Position numbers and translations under genes: made by a program. A stretch of DNA of 64,000 nucleotides from positions 1-64,000 of IMG/VR virus record IMGVR_UViG_3300034105_004543; one strand, given 5' to 3'. Source of the stretch: a virus. Under the pieces are notes generated by a model, which saw nothing but the letters and a program-made list of their open reading frames with translations, was not told where the DNA came from and searched no databases. This document shows positions 1-9,603 of the stretch, in pieces (the first letter of the stretch is position 1; each line of letters starts with the position of its first letter).

Positions 1-2
1 GA

Positions 3-2297
3 TGTGGCGGGTTCCATGAGGTCACTATAGACGGCAATATAATGTATATGCCATGCGAAAGTTCTGATTATTATGGTTTAAGAATAGAGCAGCTCGAAAG
101 TGCTTTAAACTTCACGTATATAGGTAGCTATAGATTATTATCATGGGATAAACCATTTGAGAATGTTACTAAATTTAAAGGTTGGATAATAGACACTTTT
201 TATTCAAATAATAGTGGACCCACTCTTGATGCAAATGATATAGCAATAGATTTTAGATATAGTATAGATGGAAGAACATGGTCATTATGGACCAATGTGG
301 GTAGTGCAATTAATGGGTTAACCAATGATTTTTCTGATATTTTTATTATAGAGCTTGATCCAGCGAATAAATTCTATCCCGAGTTTAGATTTACCTCTGT
401 TCTTATCGGTCCTGATGGTGGGATAATTTATAATACTGATGAGCCCATAGACCCATCCATTGTTATAGTTAGTTTCAATTTGGATCTTGAATTTGGTGAA
501 ACCCCTGAAAAGATACAATCAAAACCATTACCTGTTTGCTCTGCAGAAACATCCAATAGACCTGTGGTTTTCTCTGATTGCGGATTTACATTTAAACCAT
601 ATGCTGTTAATAAGGCACTTAATATATACCAAGATTTAAGTCTAATGGTTAATAAAATGTTTGGACTTGATGCTAATTATTATTCGGTTCAGCCACAGGC
701 TAGGGGTAGAGATGTTGTGCTTAGAGAATATACATTATTTAACGTTGTTTCTGAGAAGTGCGTTAAACTTATGGTTAACCAAAACCAATTCCCTGATAAT
801 AAAATAAATTTTGATCCATTCGGATTGAATTATGAGGATCCATTTGAAGTTCAAATGGATAAAAGATATTTCGAATCAATATTTGGAAAAGGCTCGCAGC
901 CTAGAAAAAGGGATATCATATATTTTCCTATAACAAATAGAATATATGAGATAAATTCAACTTATCTATTTAGAGATTTTATGAATGCCCCTGTTTATTT
1001 CAAGATGGAACTTAAAAAATATAATTCCAAAAGTAATACATATTTTAGAGATCCTGCATACAAGGAAGAACTGGACGGTATAAGTCTTACTACTACTGAC
1101 CTATTTGGTGCGGAAGTTCAGAACGAGGAACTTAAAATTGCAAATCCTCAACAATATGCAACCACAATAACACAAATGTCGCAGGATCCTATAAGATCAT
1201 ATATCTATAAGGATCTTCCAGTAATAGGATATGATCTCAATAATAACTGGACTATAGTTTTTAATGATTATTATGATTTATATGCAGGATTTATAGATGA
1301 CTCCGATTTTACATATGCAGCAAAACAATATAGACAGGCAATCAGATATAAACTTTTACCTAAGGTTAGTATAGGAGAGGAGCTAGCATTTACCGCATGG
1401 TTTAGTATAAGGGATCTTTATAACAATCAACAATTAATGAAGAGACCGTATCAGGTTATAACTATAAATATAGAATCGTATGACGATGATTATATAATTT
1501 TTAATTCATATCCTCGAAAACATAATCTGGAAAGATGGGAATCATATGATAGTAATCCTGAGGGATATGTTGCAATAAAGGGTGACCCCGCTCACAGTGG
1601 TGGGTATCAAGTGGAATCAATAATAGATGATTATAAATTTAGGGTTATAAACAAATCCACTGATTTTGCTATTGGACCTATTACATGGAGAATGCAAAAA
1701 GCTCAATCTAGAAATTTGATAAGTGGTCTATATGAGGATCAGAATGGTGATATTAAAGGATTTAGGGCAGATATTATACATTCTGGTGTAATTGATGAAT
1801 TAACAAATCTATTTCTGGAAACTGGAAGTTTAGTTGTTAGATTCAATGATCTTGTTATAAATTCTACACTTCAATTCGTTCCAAAAATGGACGAATGGTA
1901 TGGTATAGTTATAAATTTTTCCAATGTTTACAAGCAGATATCATCGATAATATGGGAAATAACATATGATCCAACTAATAGTTCACCAGACCAATCAAGT
2001 AAGTTGGCTAAGGTCCATGATGATACTAGAATGTTTGTCGATCATATTGTTTTTAATGCTCCTTCCAATATAGTTACTGATAAATACAGTCCATATTATG
2101 GAACTGATAATAATTCATACAAGATATTTACTGGACCAATATATCTTAGTAATATCAGATTATTCAAAAATATGATAGATATAGATAATCAATCAACAGT
2201 GCTTAATCAGAATATAGTTAGAGATTCTCAATTAGCACACATAATAGATAATGCTAAACCTTTGCTAAATATACCAAAATTTGCAAGAAATAAATAA
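3..2297 (+). CDS. Large virion structural protein, 5' end outside window
   Basis: The frame is open to the left edge: sensible residues (CGGFHEVTIDGNI...) precede the first ATG at 42, and that ATG has no convincing leader, so the gene most likely begins upstream. At least 764 residues are encoded. The product is rich in Tyr, Asn, Asp and Ile, with no signal peptide or enzyme motif. The last ~170 residues, ending near GPIYLSNIRLFKN, read like a concanavalin A/LamG-type beta-sandwich. It sits 3 bases before the terminase genes, where T4 carries neck and baseplate genes, so a tail, neck or baseplate role is likely. The virion assignment is inference; the exact part is unknown. Confidence 0.55.
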   Translation, partial: CGGFHEVTIDGNIMYMPCESSDYYGLRIEQLESALNFTYIGSYRLLSWDKPFENVTKFKGWIIDTFYSNNSGPTLDANDIAIDFRYSIDGRTWSLWTNVGSAINGLTNDFSDIFIIELDPANKFYPEFRFTSVLIGPDGGIIYNTDEPIDPSIVIVSFNLDLEFGETPEKIQSKPLPVCSAETSNRPVVFSDCGFTFKPYAVNKALNIYQDLSLMVNKMFGLDANYYSVQPQARGRDVVLREYTLFNVVSEKCVKLMVNQNQFPDNKINFDPFGLNYEDPFEVQMDKRYFESIFGKGSQPRKRDIIYFPITNRIYEINSTYLFRDFMNAPVYFKMELKKYNSKSNTYFRDPAYKEELDGISLTTTDLFGAEVQNEELKIANPQQYATTITQMSQDPIRSYIYKDLPVIGYDLNNNWTIVFNDYYDLYAGFIDDSDFTYAAKQYRQAIRYKLLPKVSIGEELAFTAWFSIRDLYNNQQLMKRPYQVITINIESYDDDYIIFNSYPRKHNLERWESYDSNPEGYVAIKGDPAHSGGYQVESIIDDYKFRVINKSTDFAIGPITWRMQKAQSRNLISGLYEDQNGDIKGFRADIIHSGVIDELTNLFLETGSLVVRFNDLVINSTLQFVPKMDEWYGIVINFSNVYKQISSIIWEITYDPTNSSPDQSSKLAKVHDDTRMFVDHIVFNAPSNIVTDKYSPYYGTDNNSYKIFTGPIYLSNIRLFKNMIDIDNQSTVLNQNIVRDSQLAHIIDNAKPLLNIPKFARNK

Positions 2298-2300
2298 GCT

Positions 2301-3098
2301 ATGCCAAGAAGAAAACCGAAACCGGAGAAGGTTATAGAGGAGAGAATAAAACAGAATCTTGATTCCATATTAATGGATGAGGGGTTTGATGTTTCTTTCG
2401 CTGCTGATTCTGTGGACCTACCTAGAATAAAAACAACGGATCTTATGGATTTTGCTGGAGCTCAAACTTCAGCTGCATCTGATGCTAAGATTCTTATGGA
2501 TTCTCTAGCAGAATTTTATGTTGATCTTAGTACTGAAAATACATCAGCACTACATGTGCAGCATAAGAAAAAGATGGATACCATGAATGTGTCAGCTATG
2601 ATGTTTCAATTGAAGACCGCTCAACATACAATAACAAAAATACTTGAAGAAATAGATCTAGGTAATACAAATCCTAGGCTTTTTGAGGTGTTAGCACAAA
2701 TGCAATCACAGATTATGCAGATGCCCAAAGATTATCAGGCTTACTTGGAAAAAATGGAGCAGAACTATAAAAAATCAAGAATAGAGATAGACGAAAAAAA
2801 GCAGACGAATAGGGTTATTATGGATCAGAATGGTTCAAGTGAATCTTACGGTGCTCCTGTTTCTGCTATGACTGATAATAGTGGCATTAAATCCAGAGGA
2901 ACAAGAGGCATAATGGAGGGACTTAGAGATATAATAGGATCCGAGGTTGTTGATATTACTGCTGAAGTTGTTGAACCAAATGCTGTTGTTAATGCTAAGC
3001 ATAAAAAAATATTTGATCTCGACAATCCTAATATATCAAAATCAGATAATAATATGGATGATGAAGATGGATTTATCATAGAGGATGACCTTTATTAA
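2301..3098 (+). CDS. 16: Terminase small subunit (gp16-like)
   Basis: A 265-residue, mostly helical and charged protein, directly upstream of the large terminase gene with a 2-base gap, which is where T4 gene 16 sits. Residues about 55-160 form long helices. The stretch DAKILMDSLAEFYVDL, followed by EVLAQMQSQIMQMPKDYQ, resembles the central oligomerisation region of T4 gp16 (LMDAAKIFLETA... EVFATLMGQMT). The N-terminus is basic (PRRKPKPEKV) and could bind DNA. The C-terminal third is acidic and low in complexity. It is longer than T4 gp16 (164 aa). It is expected to form the ring that recognises concatemeric DNA and stimulates the large subunit. The assignment rests on position and a weak motif match. 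Confidence 0.6.
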   Translation: MPRRKPKPEKVIEERIKQNLDSILMDEGFDVSFAADSVDLPRIKTTDLMDFAGAQTSAASDAKILMDSLAEFYVDLSTENTSALHVQHKKKMDTMNVSAMMFQLKTAQHTITKILEEIDLGNTNPRLFEVLAQMQSQIMQMPKDYQAYLEKMEQNYKKSRIEIDEKKQTNRVIMDQNGSSESYGAPVSAMTDNSGIKSRGTRGIMEGLRDIIGSEVVDITAEVVEPNAVVNAKHKKIFDLDNPNISKSDNNMDDEDGFIIEDDLY

Positions 3099-3100
3099 AA

Positions 3101-4927
3101 ATGGGAGAAATAATACAGAAAAAGCAGGATCAGATAGAAACATCCCTTTGGAACACAGAGAGGGTTAATGAACTATTAAGAAGAATAGACGAGGAGGGAT
3201 TGGATTATAAGGATGTTGATAATCCATTTTATGAACAGGATCCTGAATTAAAAAAGCCTAGTCTCCAGTGGGAATACACGAGGGATGAGGTTATTGAAAT
3301 GAAAAAATGTGCTGATGATGTTACGCATTTTGCAAAACATTGTAAAGTAATGACTGATTTTGGTCTCGAATACATAAAGCTGAGGGACTATCAGGAATCT
3401 GTCCTGAAGGAGTATCAATCAAATCGTTTCAATGTTTTTGTGGCTCCTAGACAAATTGGAAAATCGATAACATCATCAATAATTCTTGTTTGGTACCTCC
3501 TTTTTAATCACGATAAGAATGCGATGATTCTAGCTAACGTTGGTGATACAGCGGAGGAATTAATGGATAAAATAAAATCCATAATAAAGGGTCTACCATT
3601 TTTTCTTAAACCTGGAATGATAATAAACAATGTGATGACAATGCGTTTTGATAACGGATGCAGGGTTTTAGCTAAAACTACTACGAAATCATCAGGTATT
3701 GGTTTTACTATACATTTCTTATACATGGATGAGTTTGCACATATTAATGATAACTTCATGGAAGCTTTCTTTAGATCAACATATCCTACAGTATCATCAT
3801 CTAAGGTTTCTAGAATTATAATAACTTCAACACCCAACGGTATGAATAAATTCTATGATATCTATCAGGGAGCTATGGATGGTGATAATAGTTTTAATCC
3901 AATAAGGGTTGATTGGTGGCAAGTTCCCGGTAGGGACGAGGCGTGGAAACAGAAAGAAATAGGTAACTTGGGTAGTGAAGAGTTATTTAATCAGGAATAT
4001 GGTAATCAATTTTTAAGTTCTTCCAGCCTATTATTGGGATCAGATGAGCTTAGAAAAATAAAAAAAAATGAAATCGAATATGAATGGAGAGAAATAAGCG
4101 AACTACATAACCATAATATATCATATGAGAATTTCAGATGGCATCCTAAATTTGATCTGGACTCGTGCAACGAGAGAGGTAAAAAATTTGTTCTATCGAT
4201 TGATCTTAGCGGTGGTGGAAAGGGAGATTTTACAGTAATAAATATATTTAGAGTTACCCCTTTACCCAAAGCAGTCATAGAAAAAATTGATGAATATGAG
4301 GATGAAGCGGATTTTTTTGGTCTTATTCAAGTTGGGGTCTTTAGGGATAATGAGATAAAGTTGGAGGACGTTGTCAAGCTTCTCCAGGTTTTATGTGAAA
4401 ATGTATTCACTGTCGATAGGGTAAAGATAGCTCTTGAAATGAACTTTAAGGGTGAGCTTCTCTACGATAAACTAATATCAAGAGATGAATTTTTTGATGA
4501 GATGTTTCTTTTTACTAAGCACTCCGAAAGTGCAAGAACTTTAAAACCTGGTATAAAGTACAATGAAAAAAACAAGATGAAATATTGTGAATTACTAAGA
4601 AGCTTGATAAGGGAGAATAAGATACTTGTTAATGAAAAAAAATGGACCATACCTGAATTATTTACATTTGGACTTAACAATAGAGGAACATATTCTAGTC
4701 AAAGCGGGCACGATGATGTTGCTATGACACTGGTTAATCTACCTGGACTACTGGACGGGTATGATTTCAATCATATGGTAGGAGAAGTGTTTGATGAGAT
4801 GGAGGATAATCTATACAAGGAACTTATAATAAAAAAATTAGAGGGAGATCAGATTTTTGATGATGATAGAAAAGGTCCTTCAACTAAAGAAGGTAAATCT
4901 TACAGCGACTTCAGTAACTTAATGTAG
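3101..4927 (+). CDS. 17: Terminase large subunit, packaging ATPase/nuclease
   Basis: This 608-residue protein matches T4 gp17 (610 aa) in length and layout. The N-terminal ATPase has a Walker A-type loop APRQIGKS (about residues 114-121) and a Walker B strand with catalytic Glu, FLYMDEFAHI (about 206-215); ITSTPNG fits the coupling motif. The C-terminal RNase H-fold nuclease shows LSIDLSGGGKGDF (about 365-377), EMNFKG (about 447-452) and GHDDVAM (about 537-543), which supply the acidic metal ligands. It pumps DNA into the prohead through the portal and cuts the concatemer. It follows the small subunit gene and precedes a late-type promoter for the tail genes. Confidence 0.95.
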   Translation: MGEIIQKKQDQIETSLWNTERVNELLRRIDEEGLDYKDVDNPFYEQDPELKKPSLQWEYTRDEVIEMKKCADDVTHFAKHCKVMTDFGLEYIKLRDYQESVLKEYQSNRFNVFVAPRQIGKSITSSIILVWYLLFNHDKNAMILANVGDTAEELMDKIKSIIKGLPFFLKPGMIINNVMTMRFDNGCRVLAKTTTKSSGIGFTIHFLYMDEFAHINDNFMEAFFRSTYPTVSSSKVSRIIITSTPNGMNKFYDIYQGAMDGDNSFNPIRVDWWQVPGRDEAWKQKEIGNLGSEELFNQEYGNQFLSSSSLLLGSDELRKIKKNEIEYEWREISELHNHNISYENFRWHPKFDLDSCNERGKKFVLSIDLSGGGKGDFTVINIFRVTPLPKAVIEKIDEYEDEADFFGLIQVGVFRDNEIKLEDVVKLLQVLCENVFTVDRVKIALEMNFKGELLYDKLISRDEFFDEMFLFTKHSESARTLKPGIKYNEKNKMKYCELLRSLIRENKILVNEKKWTIPELFTFGLNNRGTYSSQSGHDDVAMTLVNLPGLLDGYDFNHMVGEVFDEMEDNLYKELIIKKLEGDQIFDDDRKGPSTKEGKSYSDFSNLM

Positions 4928-4952
4928 CATCAATAATTCCCGTTTCTTTTTT

Positions 4953-4961
4953 GATATATAG
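4953..4961 (+). promoter_or_regulatory. Putative late promoter box, GATATATAG
   Basis: GATATATAG lies in the 62-base gap between terminase and tail sheath genes, its end 29 bases before the sheath ATG. The same octamer recurs in many other intergenic gaps of this phage and resembles the T4 late box TATAAATA. No -35 element is evident. Confidence 0.55.
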
Positions 4962-4989
4962 TACAGAAGTAAAAATATATTGAAAAATA

Positions 4990-7900
4990 ATGGCAAATAA
5001 GGTAAAAATAGACTATTCTCAATTTAGAGCATCTGGTGTCTATACGCTTGAATTTGACGCATCACAAAACGTCATACTTACATCACAAACAATTAGATTG
5101 GTGGTTGGTTTCTCGAATAAGGGACCTTTCAATACACCGGTTTATATTCCTGATGCAACAACGATGATATCAATCTTTGGTGACATTGACGCGTCTCTTG
5201 AAAATAAAGGATCTTTCTTCCATAGATCAATATTAACTTGTTTAAATGCTGGACCAGTCTTCGCATTAAATCTTTTAAAATTGAACGATAACCGAGAGAC
5301 TTCAGATCCTGACGAGGTTACATATAGATCATTTTCCCTAGATTCTGAGCAATATAACGGAGTAGTTAGTAGCGAATTATACTCTTCCTATTATAATAAG
5401 GAGAGATTCTGGTTTGCCGATCCTAACTATTTCCTTGCAACATTAAGTACTGTTGATCAAGGTAAATTACTAAGTTTAACAAATCTTGGTAAATCCCCTA
5501 TGAGCATAATAATCAGAAAATCTACTGATTCAACTGCTCCTCTAACGGGATATAATATATTTGCAACCGATTGGTATGGTGCTAATAACGTTCCTTCGTT
5601 TATGCATCCGTATGATTATATGAGTGATTATTTTATTGATGTTATTGCTGTTTATGGTGATTGGACAAACTATCAGGCTCTTCACTTGGATCCTCTATGG
5701 AGTAGTTATTTTACAAACAATGGATTTGTAAAATCTAAAATAGATCAATTCCTTGCGAATCCTAATGTTTCTATAGTTACATCTGTTACTGGATGTATAA
5801 TACCAGATTTTGTTGATCTTAATGGTGTTAATAAATATGTACAAACTTTAATAAATAATGATAGCGCATCTACTGGATTATTCTGTGCAATAGACGAACA
5901 AGCATTTGATGATATCTGTAATAATCCTTATAAAATCGATTTAGTTGGTAATCACCTAATAGATGAGCTTAGTGGGGATAGAGATCTTGCAAATCCTAGA
6001 ATAAACTTCTTAAGCTACGATCAGGCATTACAAGCTGATTATTTATACTCACAAAATGTGGTTGGTATAACAGGGGCTACTGGATTTGTTAGTCCTGCAG
6101 GTATCACTGGATATACATCTGGTGCTAAGGTTGGTACATTATTTACAATAACTGGTTCAACCGCTGGTGTATATCAGGGATCATTTGTTCCTTATGATGC
6201 TACTGCTTTTGACGGTACTACCCATTATTTACAAACCCAATCGTCAACTGGCACAACTGCAGGTACATTACAAAATGCTGCACAAATTGCTGCACTTAAA
6301 TCTTTTCTTAATGTTTCTTCCTCGAATGATGAGAAATTTATACTTGGTATTGTTCAGGGAATAGCCGGATTAACCGGAGCATTAATAAGTCAATTCAACG
6401 AGGCTGATGTGGTTAAACTTAAAGTTACTGGAACTAAGGATGTTAGCGGGCAACTTCGTATATTCTGGACACACCCGTTGGATACCGCACAATATAGATC
6501 ACAAGGTATTACTGTTAAACCTACGTATGACCTTACATCATATAATACTGGTGCATCGGGAAGTAATAAACCTTTTTACACGTCATCTTACCAATTTGGT
6601 AATTCTGATTATTTTGACATAATAAGTTTAGCTACCCCAGATGGAGGTACTGGACCAAATGCACCTAGCGGATACACCAATTCCGTAGTTTCTTATAATG
6701 CATCCACATTCTATCAAAATCATAAATATGTGGAGATAACGGATGGTGATTCTATATGGGTTACAGCTACCGGAACTCCAAATCAACAATATCTCGGATT
6801 TCAAAATACTATCGATAGAGATCAATTTAATCTTACGTATGCTAGAGCTTACTCGCAACAGGCTACACTGAATAACAATACAGTACTCAATATTGCAGCA
6901 TTTGGTGCATCATATGCATCTGACAATATAGGTTTACCTGTAGGTGCACAAAATCTGGATATAATATCACAAATAGGCTCAATAAATCAATTTGTCGGTT
7001 GCTCCAAGATAGATGTTACAACATTTACTATAAACGTGGCTAACGGGGTTTCCCCTTTATCTGTAGGGGATTCAGTAGTTTCTACGGATCTTGATATATG
7101 TGAACCTGCTAGCGGTAATAGACAAAACAGACTTACTAAGGTTAAATCCGTTTCACAAACAGCAACTCAGAACATATTAAAAGTAGTTACAGCAAGACCA
7201 GTTTTATATTATTCTGCTGATGGCGGAGCACTTAGAGTACAAAAATTCAAATCTATACCTCAATTCACAACATCCTTTGATTTTACTTATCTTAAGGGGT
7301 TTACTATGAAAGAAAGACATAGACCAAATGGTACTGATGCAAGATTAAATGAGCTACTTGATGTTCTATATAATACGAATATTGCTAAGACACTCGCTTC
7401 TAAAGATGTTATTTCATTTAGATATATCGTTGATACATTCAGTGGTATAATAGGCCCAGAATCTAAATATCAATTCAGTAGACTTGCAAAAATGAGACAG
7501 CAAGCTCTAGCTATTATAAATGCGCCATCCATGGCTCAATTTAGAGCTAGTACGGATCCATCATTTACTGATTCCCCTACTGCTGCTATTCCCTATCCTC
7601 CGTTGAATACATCGTATATAGTTGATGGTGGTAACTTATCACGTAATCCTAGTTACACATTTACTTTACCTAGCGAGGAGGATGGATCTAAATTCTGTGC
7701 ATTCTACTCACCTTATATAGTTATAAGAAATGGTAATAAAAATATTAACGTTCCACCTGCAGCTTACGTATCTAATAATTTCATTAGAAAATTTGCAAAT
7801 GGTGAGCCTTATGCTATTATTGCTGGACAAAAAAGAGGTATACTCAGCGGTGGTAATATAGTTGGTGTTGAGTATGATTTTACCGATGAGGATAGAGGAA

Positions 7901-8337
7901 ATCTCGAACCATTCGGTATTAATCCTATATTAAAAAGAAAAGGAGTCGGTGTGGTTATATTTGGTAACCAAACGGCTTACCAACAAGTAAATTCTGCATT
8001 TAACTTAGTTCATGTTAGGGATCTATTAATTAGTATAGAAAGTGACGTCCAGGAAATACTTGCAAATTATCTTTTCGATTTCAATGAGGATTCGATAAGA
8101 TTGGAAATTAAAACACTTGTTGATAATTACCTTGATGGTGTTAGATCAGGTGGCGGAATATATGTTTATCAGACAATAATGGATTCATCTAACAATACAC
8201 CAGCTATTATAGATATGAATATGGGTATAATAGATATTATAATCGAACCGGCTAGAGGTATACAAAAATTCATAAATAGAATTACAGTTACTAGAACAGG
8301 CGGAATAGCCGCTGGTGGATTTACACAATTCGTATAA
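4990..8337 (+). CDS. 18: Contractile tail sheath protein (gp18-like)
   Basis: A 1115-residue sheath protein. The C-terminal ~170 residues match the conserved T4 gp18 end: NPILKRKGVGVVIFGNQTAY, a helix with VRDLLISIE, GGGIYVYQTIMDSSNNTP, IEPARGIQKFINRITV and a TRTGG terminus. These are the strands and arms that link sheath rings. The N-terminus has the typical VVGFSNKGPFNTPVYI segment. It is far longer than T4 gp18 (659 aa). The extra mass is a Gly/Thr/Ser-rich middle (about residues 350-780), probably surface-exposed domains. It polymerises around the tube on the baseplate and contracts at infection. The two tube genes follow. Confidence 0.93.
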   Translation: MANKVKIDYSQFRASGVYTLEFDASQNVILTSQTIRLVVGFSNKGPFNTPVYIPDATTMISIFGDIDASLENKGSFFHRSILTCLNAGPVFALNLLKLNDNRETSDPDEVTYRSFSLDSEQYNGVVSSELYSSYYNKERFWFADPNYFLATLSTVDQGKLLSLTNLGKSPMSIIIRKSTDSTAPLTGYNIFATDWYGANNVPSFMHPYDYMSDYFIDVIAVYGDWTNYQALHLDPLWSSYFTNNGFVKSKIDQFLANPNVSIVTSVTGCIIPDFVDLNGVNKYVQTLINNDSASTGLFCAIDEQAFDDICNNPYKIDLVGNHLIDELSGDRDLANPRINFLSYDQALQADYLYSQNVVGITGATGFVSPAGITGYTSGAKVGTLFTITGSTAGVYQGSFVPYDATAFDGTTHYLQTQSSTGTTAGTLQNAAQIAALKSFLNVSSSNDEKFILGIVQGIAGLTGALISQFNEADVVKLKVTGTKDVSGQLRIFWTHPLDTAQYRSQGITVKPTYDLTSYNTGASGSNKPFYTSSYQFGNSDYFDIISLATPDGGTGPNAPSGYTNSVVSYNASTFYQNHKYVEITDGDSIWVTATGTPNQQYLGFQNTIDRDQFNLTYARAYSQQATLNNNTVLNIAAFGASYASDNIGLPVGAQNLDIISQIGSINQFVGCSKIDVTTFTINVANGVSPLSVGDSVVSTDLDICEPASGNRQNRLTKVKSVSQTATQNILKVVTARPVLYYSADGGALRVQKFKSIPQFTTSFDFTYLKGFTMKERHRPNGTDARLNELLDVLYNTNIAKTLASKDVISFRYIVDTFSGIIGPESKYQFSRLAKMRQQALAIINAPSMAQFRASTDPSFTDSPTAAIPYPPLNTSYIVDGGNLSRNPSYTFTLPSEEDGSKFCAFYSPYIVIRNGNKNINVPPAAYVSNNFIRKFANGEPYAIIAGQKRGILSGGNIVGVEYDFTDEDRGNLEPFGINPILKRKGVGVVIFGNQTAYQQVNSAFNLVHVRDLLISIESDVQEILANYLFDFNEDSIRLEIKTLVDNYLDGVRSGGGIYVYQTIMDSSNNTPAIIDMNMGIIDIIIEPARGIQKFINRITVTRTGGIAAGGFTQFV

Positions 8338-8377
8338 ATTTCTATTTTTTAGATATCTAAGATAAATATAAGTAATT

Positions 8378-8932
8378 ATGGCAGGACTATCACATTATCA
8401 AAATTCAATATCTTCAATAAACAAGTATGAACCTGTTTATTTGAACCAATTTGAGGTAACTATAATACCTCCAGCTGCTATAGCAGGAGGAAGTATATTG
8501 CTACAACACGTCAGTAAGGTTAATGGACTTTCATTGGACAAGAACCCTGGAACAGTTCAACAAAAATATAAATTCGCTAAAAGGAATTATGCTGGTTCAA
8601 AACCGGAGAATACCTATATGGATCTTAGTATTACATTCAGTGTCAACTTAAATGACGCTAATTCCATGTATGTGTTTAAAACTTTAAGACAATGGTCAGA
8701 TACAATCTATAATCCATTAACTGGAGCGATGGGTCTTAAAAATGATTATACGGGATCGATAGTTATTTCGGTGTTTAATAAAGCTGGTGATGTTTATAGA
8801 AGAATAACATGCAAGGATACGTTTCCTACTAAACCAATTTCTCCAATGAATCTAAACTATACAAGTACGGACCTATATAAAATAGACGACATGGTTTTTG
8901 CTGTTGATTATTGGGACGATCTATTCCTATAA
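8378..8932 (+). CDS. 19: Tail tube protein, copy 1 (gp19-like)
   Basis: A 184-residue protein of the gp19 tube family: short N-terminal helix, NQFEVTIIPP first strand, central beta-barrel, and a conserved end with a strand ...DDMVFAVDYWDDLF, as in T4 gp19 (...FEVTLALDYWE). It follows the sheath gene, as in T4. It should form stacked hexameric rings through which DNA passes. A second copy starts 14 bases downstream, sharing LRQWSD.IYNPLTGAMGLKNDY and the start MAGL-HxxNS. The ATG follows an A-rich leader with no Shine-Dalgarno sequence. Confidence 0.88.
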   Translation: MAGLSHYQNSISSINKYEPVYLNQFEVTIIPPAAIAGGSILLQHVSKVNGLSLDKNPGTVQQKYKFAKRNYAGSKPENTYMDLSITFSVNLNDANSMYVFKTLRQWSDTIYNPLTGAMGLKNDYTGSIVISVFNKAGDVYRRITCKDTFPTKPISPMNLNYTSTDLYKIDDMVFAVDYWDDLFL

Positions 8933-8946
8933 AATAAAAAACATAA

Positions 8947-9522
8947 ATGGCAGGATTACCACATTTTACAAATTCGCTTGCAGGTATAAATAATTTTGAG
9001 CCTGTATTTCTTAACCAGTTTGAAGTACTGATAAGTCCACCTTCCGCTATAGTTGGTGCTAGTACAACTTTTAAGGGTGAAAGTATATTAACTCAACAAG
9101 TTAAATCTATAACTGGTTTAGCTGTTGATATAGCACCTGCTCAAACGGTGAATCAGAACTATAAATTTGCTACTAGAAGATATGCTGGTGGTGAACCACA
9201 AACCAGTGATATGAACCTTTCTATGGAATTTGAGGTGAACCTTAATAATTCGAATTCTATGGAACTTTATAAAATACTTAGACAATGGTCTGATTTAATT
9301 TATAATCCATTAACGGGAGCAATGGGTCTTAAGAACGACTATGTTGGTTCTATACTTATTTCAATATTTAATAAACAGGGTGACGTCTTCAGAAGAATAA
9401 GAATACCCTCATGCTTTATAAGTGAACCTATAAATGCTATGGATCTTGATTATGAGACTCCAGCTATTTATACAGTAAGGACCTCTTGGGTTTGTGATTA
9501 CTGGGAAGATCTATTTATGTAA
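8947..9522 (+). CDS. Tail tube protein, copy 2 (gp19 paralogue)
   Basis: A 191-residue paralogue of the preceding tube protein, colinear over its whole length (NQFEVLISPP, YKFATRRYAGG, IYNPLTGAMGLKNDY, VCDYWEDLFM). The main difference is a short insertion near residue 40 (STTFKGES). The two copies could alternate in the tube, or one could be a specialised ring at the baseplate or neck, as the tube-like T4 gp48 and gp54 are at the baseplate. A strong terminator follows, so the sheath-tube-tube genes probably form one late transcript. Confidence 0.85.
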   Translation: MAGLPHFTNSLAGINNFEPVFLNQFEVLISPPSAIVGASTTFKGESILTQQVKSITGLAVDIAPAQTVNQNYKFATRRYAGGEPQTSDMNLSMEFEVNLNNSNSMELYKILRQWSDLIYNPLTGAMGLKNDYVGSILISIFNKQGDVFRRIRIPSCFISEPINAMDLDYETPAIYTVRTSWVCDYWEDLFM

Positions 9523-9537
9523 AATTATAGTGATATT

Positions 9538-9569
9538 AAAAAAAAGGTCAGATTTTGACCTTTTTTTTT
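9538..9569 (+). terminator. Rho-independent terminator after tube genes
   Basis: A perfect hairpin: an A-run plus GGTCA, loop GATTT, then TGACC and a run of nine T. It is A/T-symmetric and could act in both directions. Confidence 0.85.
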
Positions 9570-9576
9570 GTTGTGT

Positions 9577-9585
9577 GTTATATAG
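9577..9585 (+). promoter_or_regulatory. Possible late promoter box variant, GTTATATAG
   Basis: A one-mismatch variant of GATATATAG just after the terminator, ending 19 bases before the next ATG. Spacing matches the better boxes. Confidence 0.3.
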
Positions 9586-9603
9586 AATAAAAATTAACTT
9601 TTT

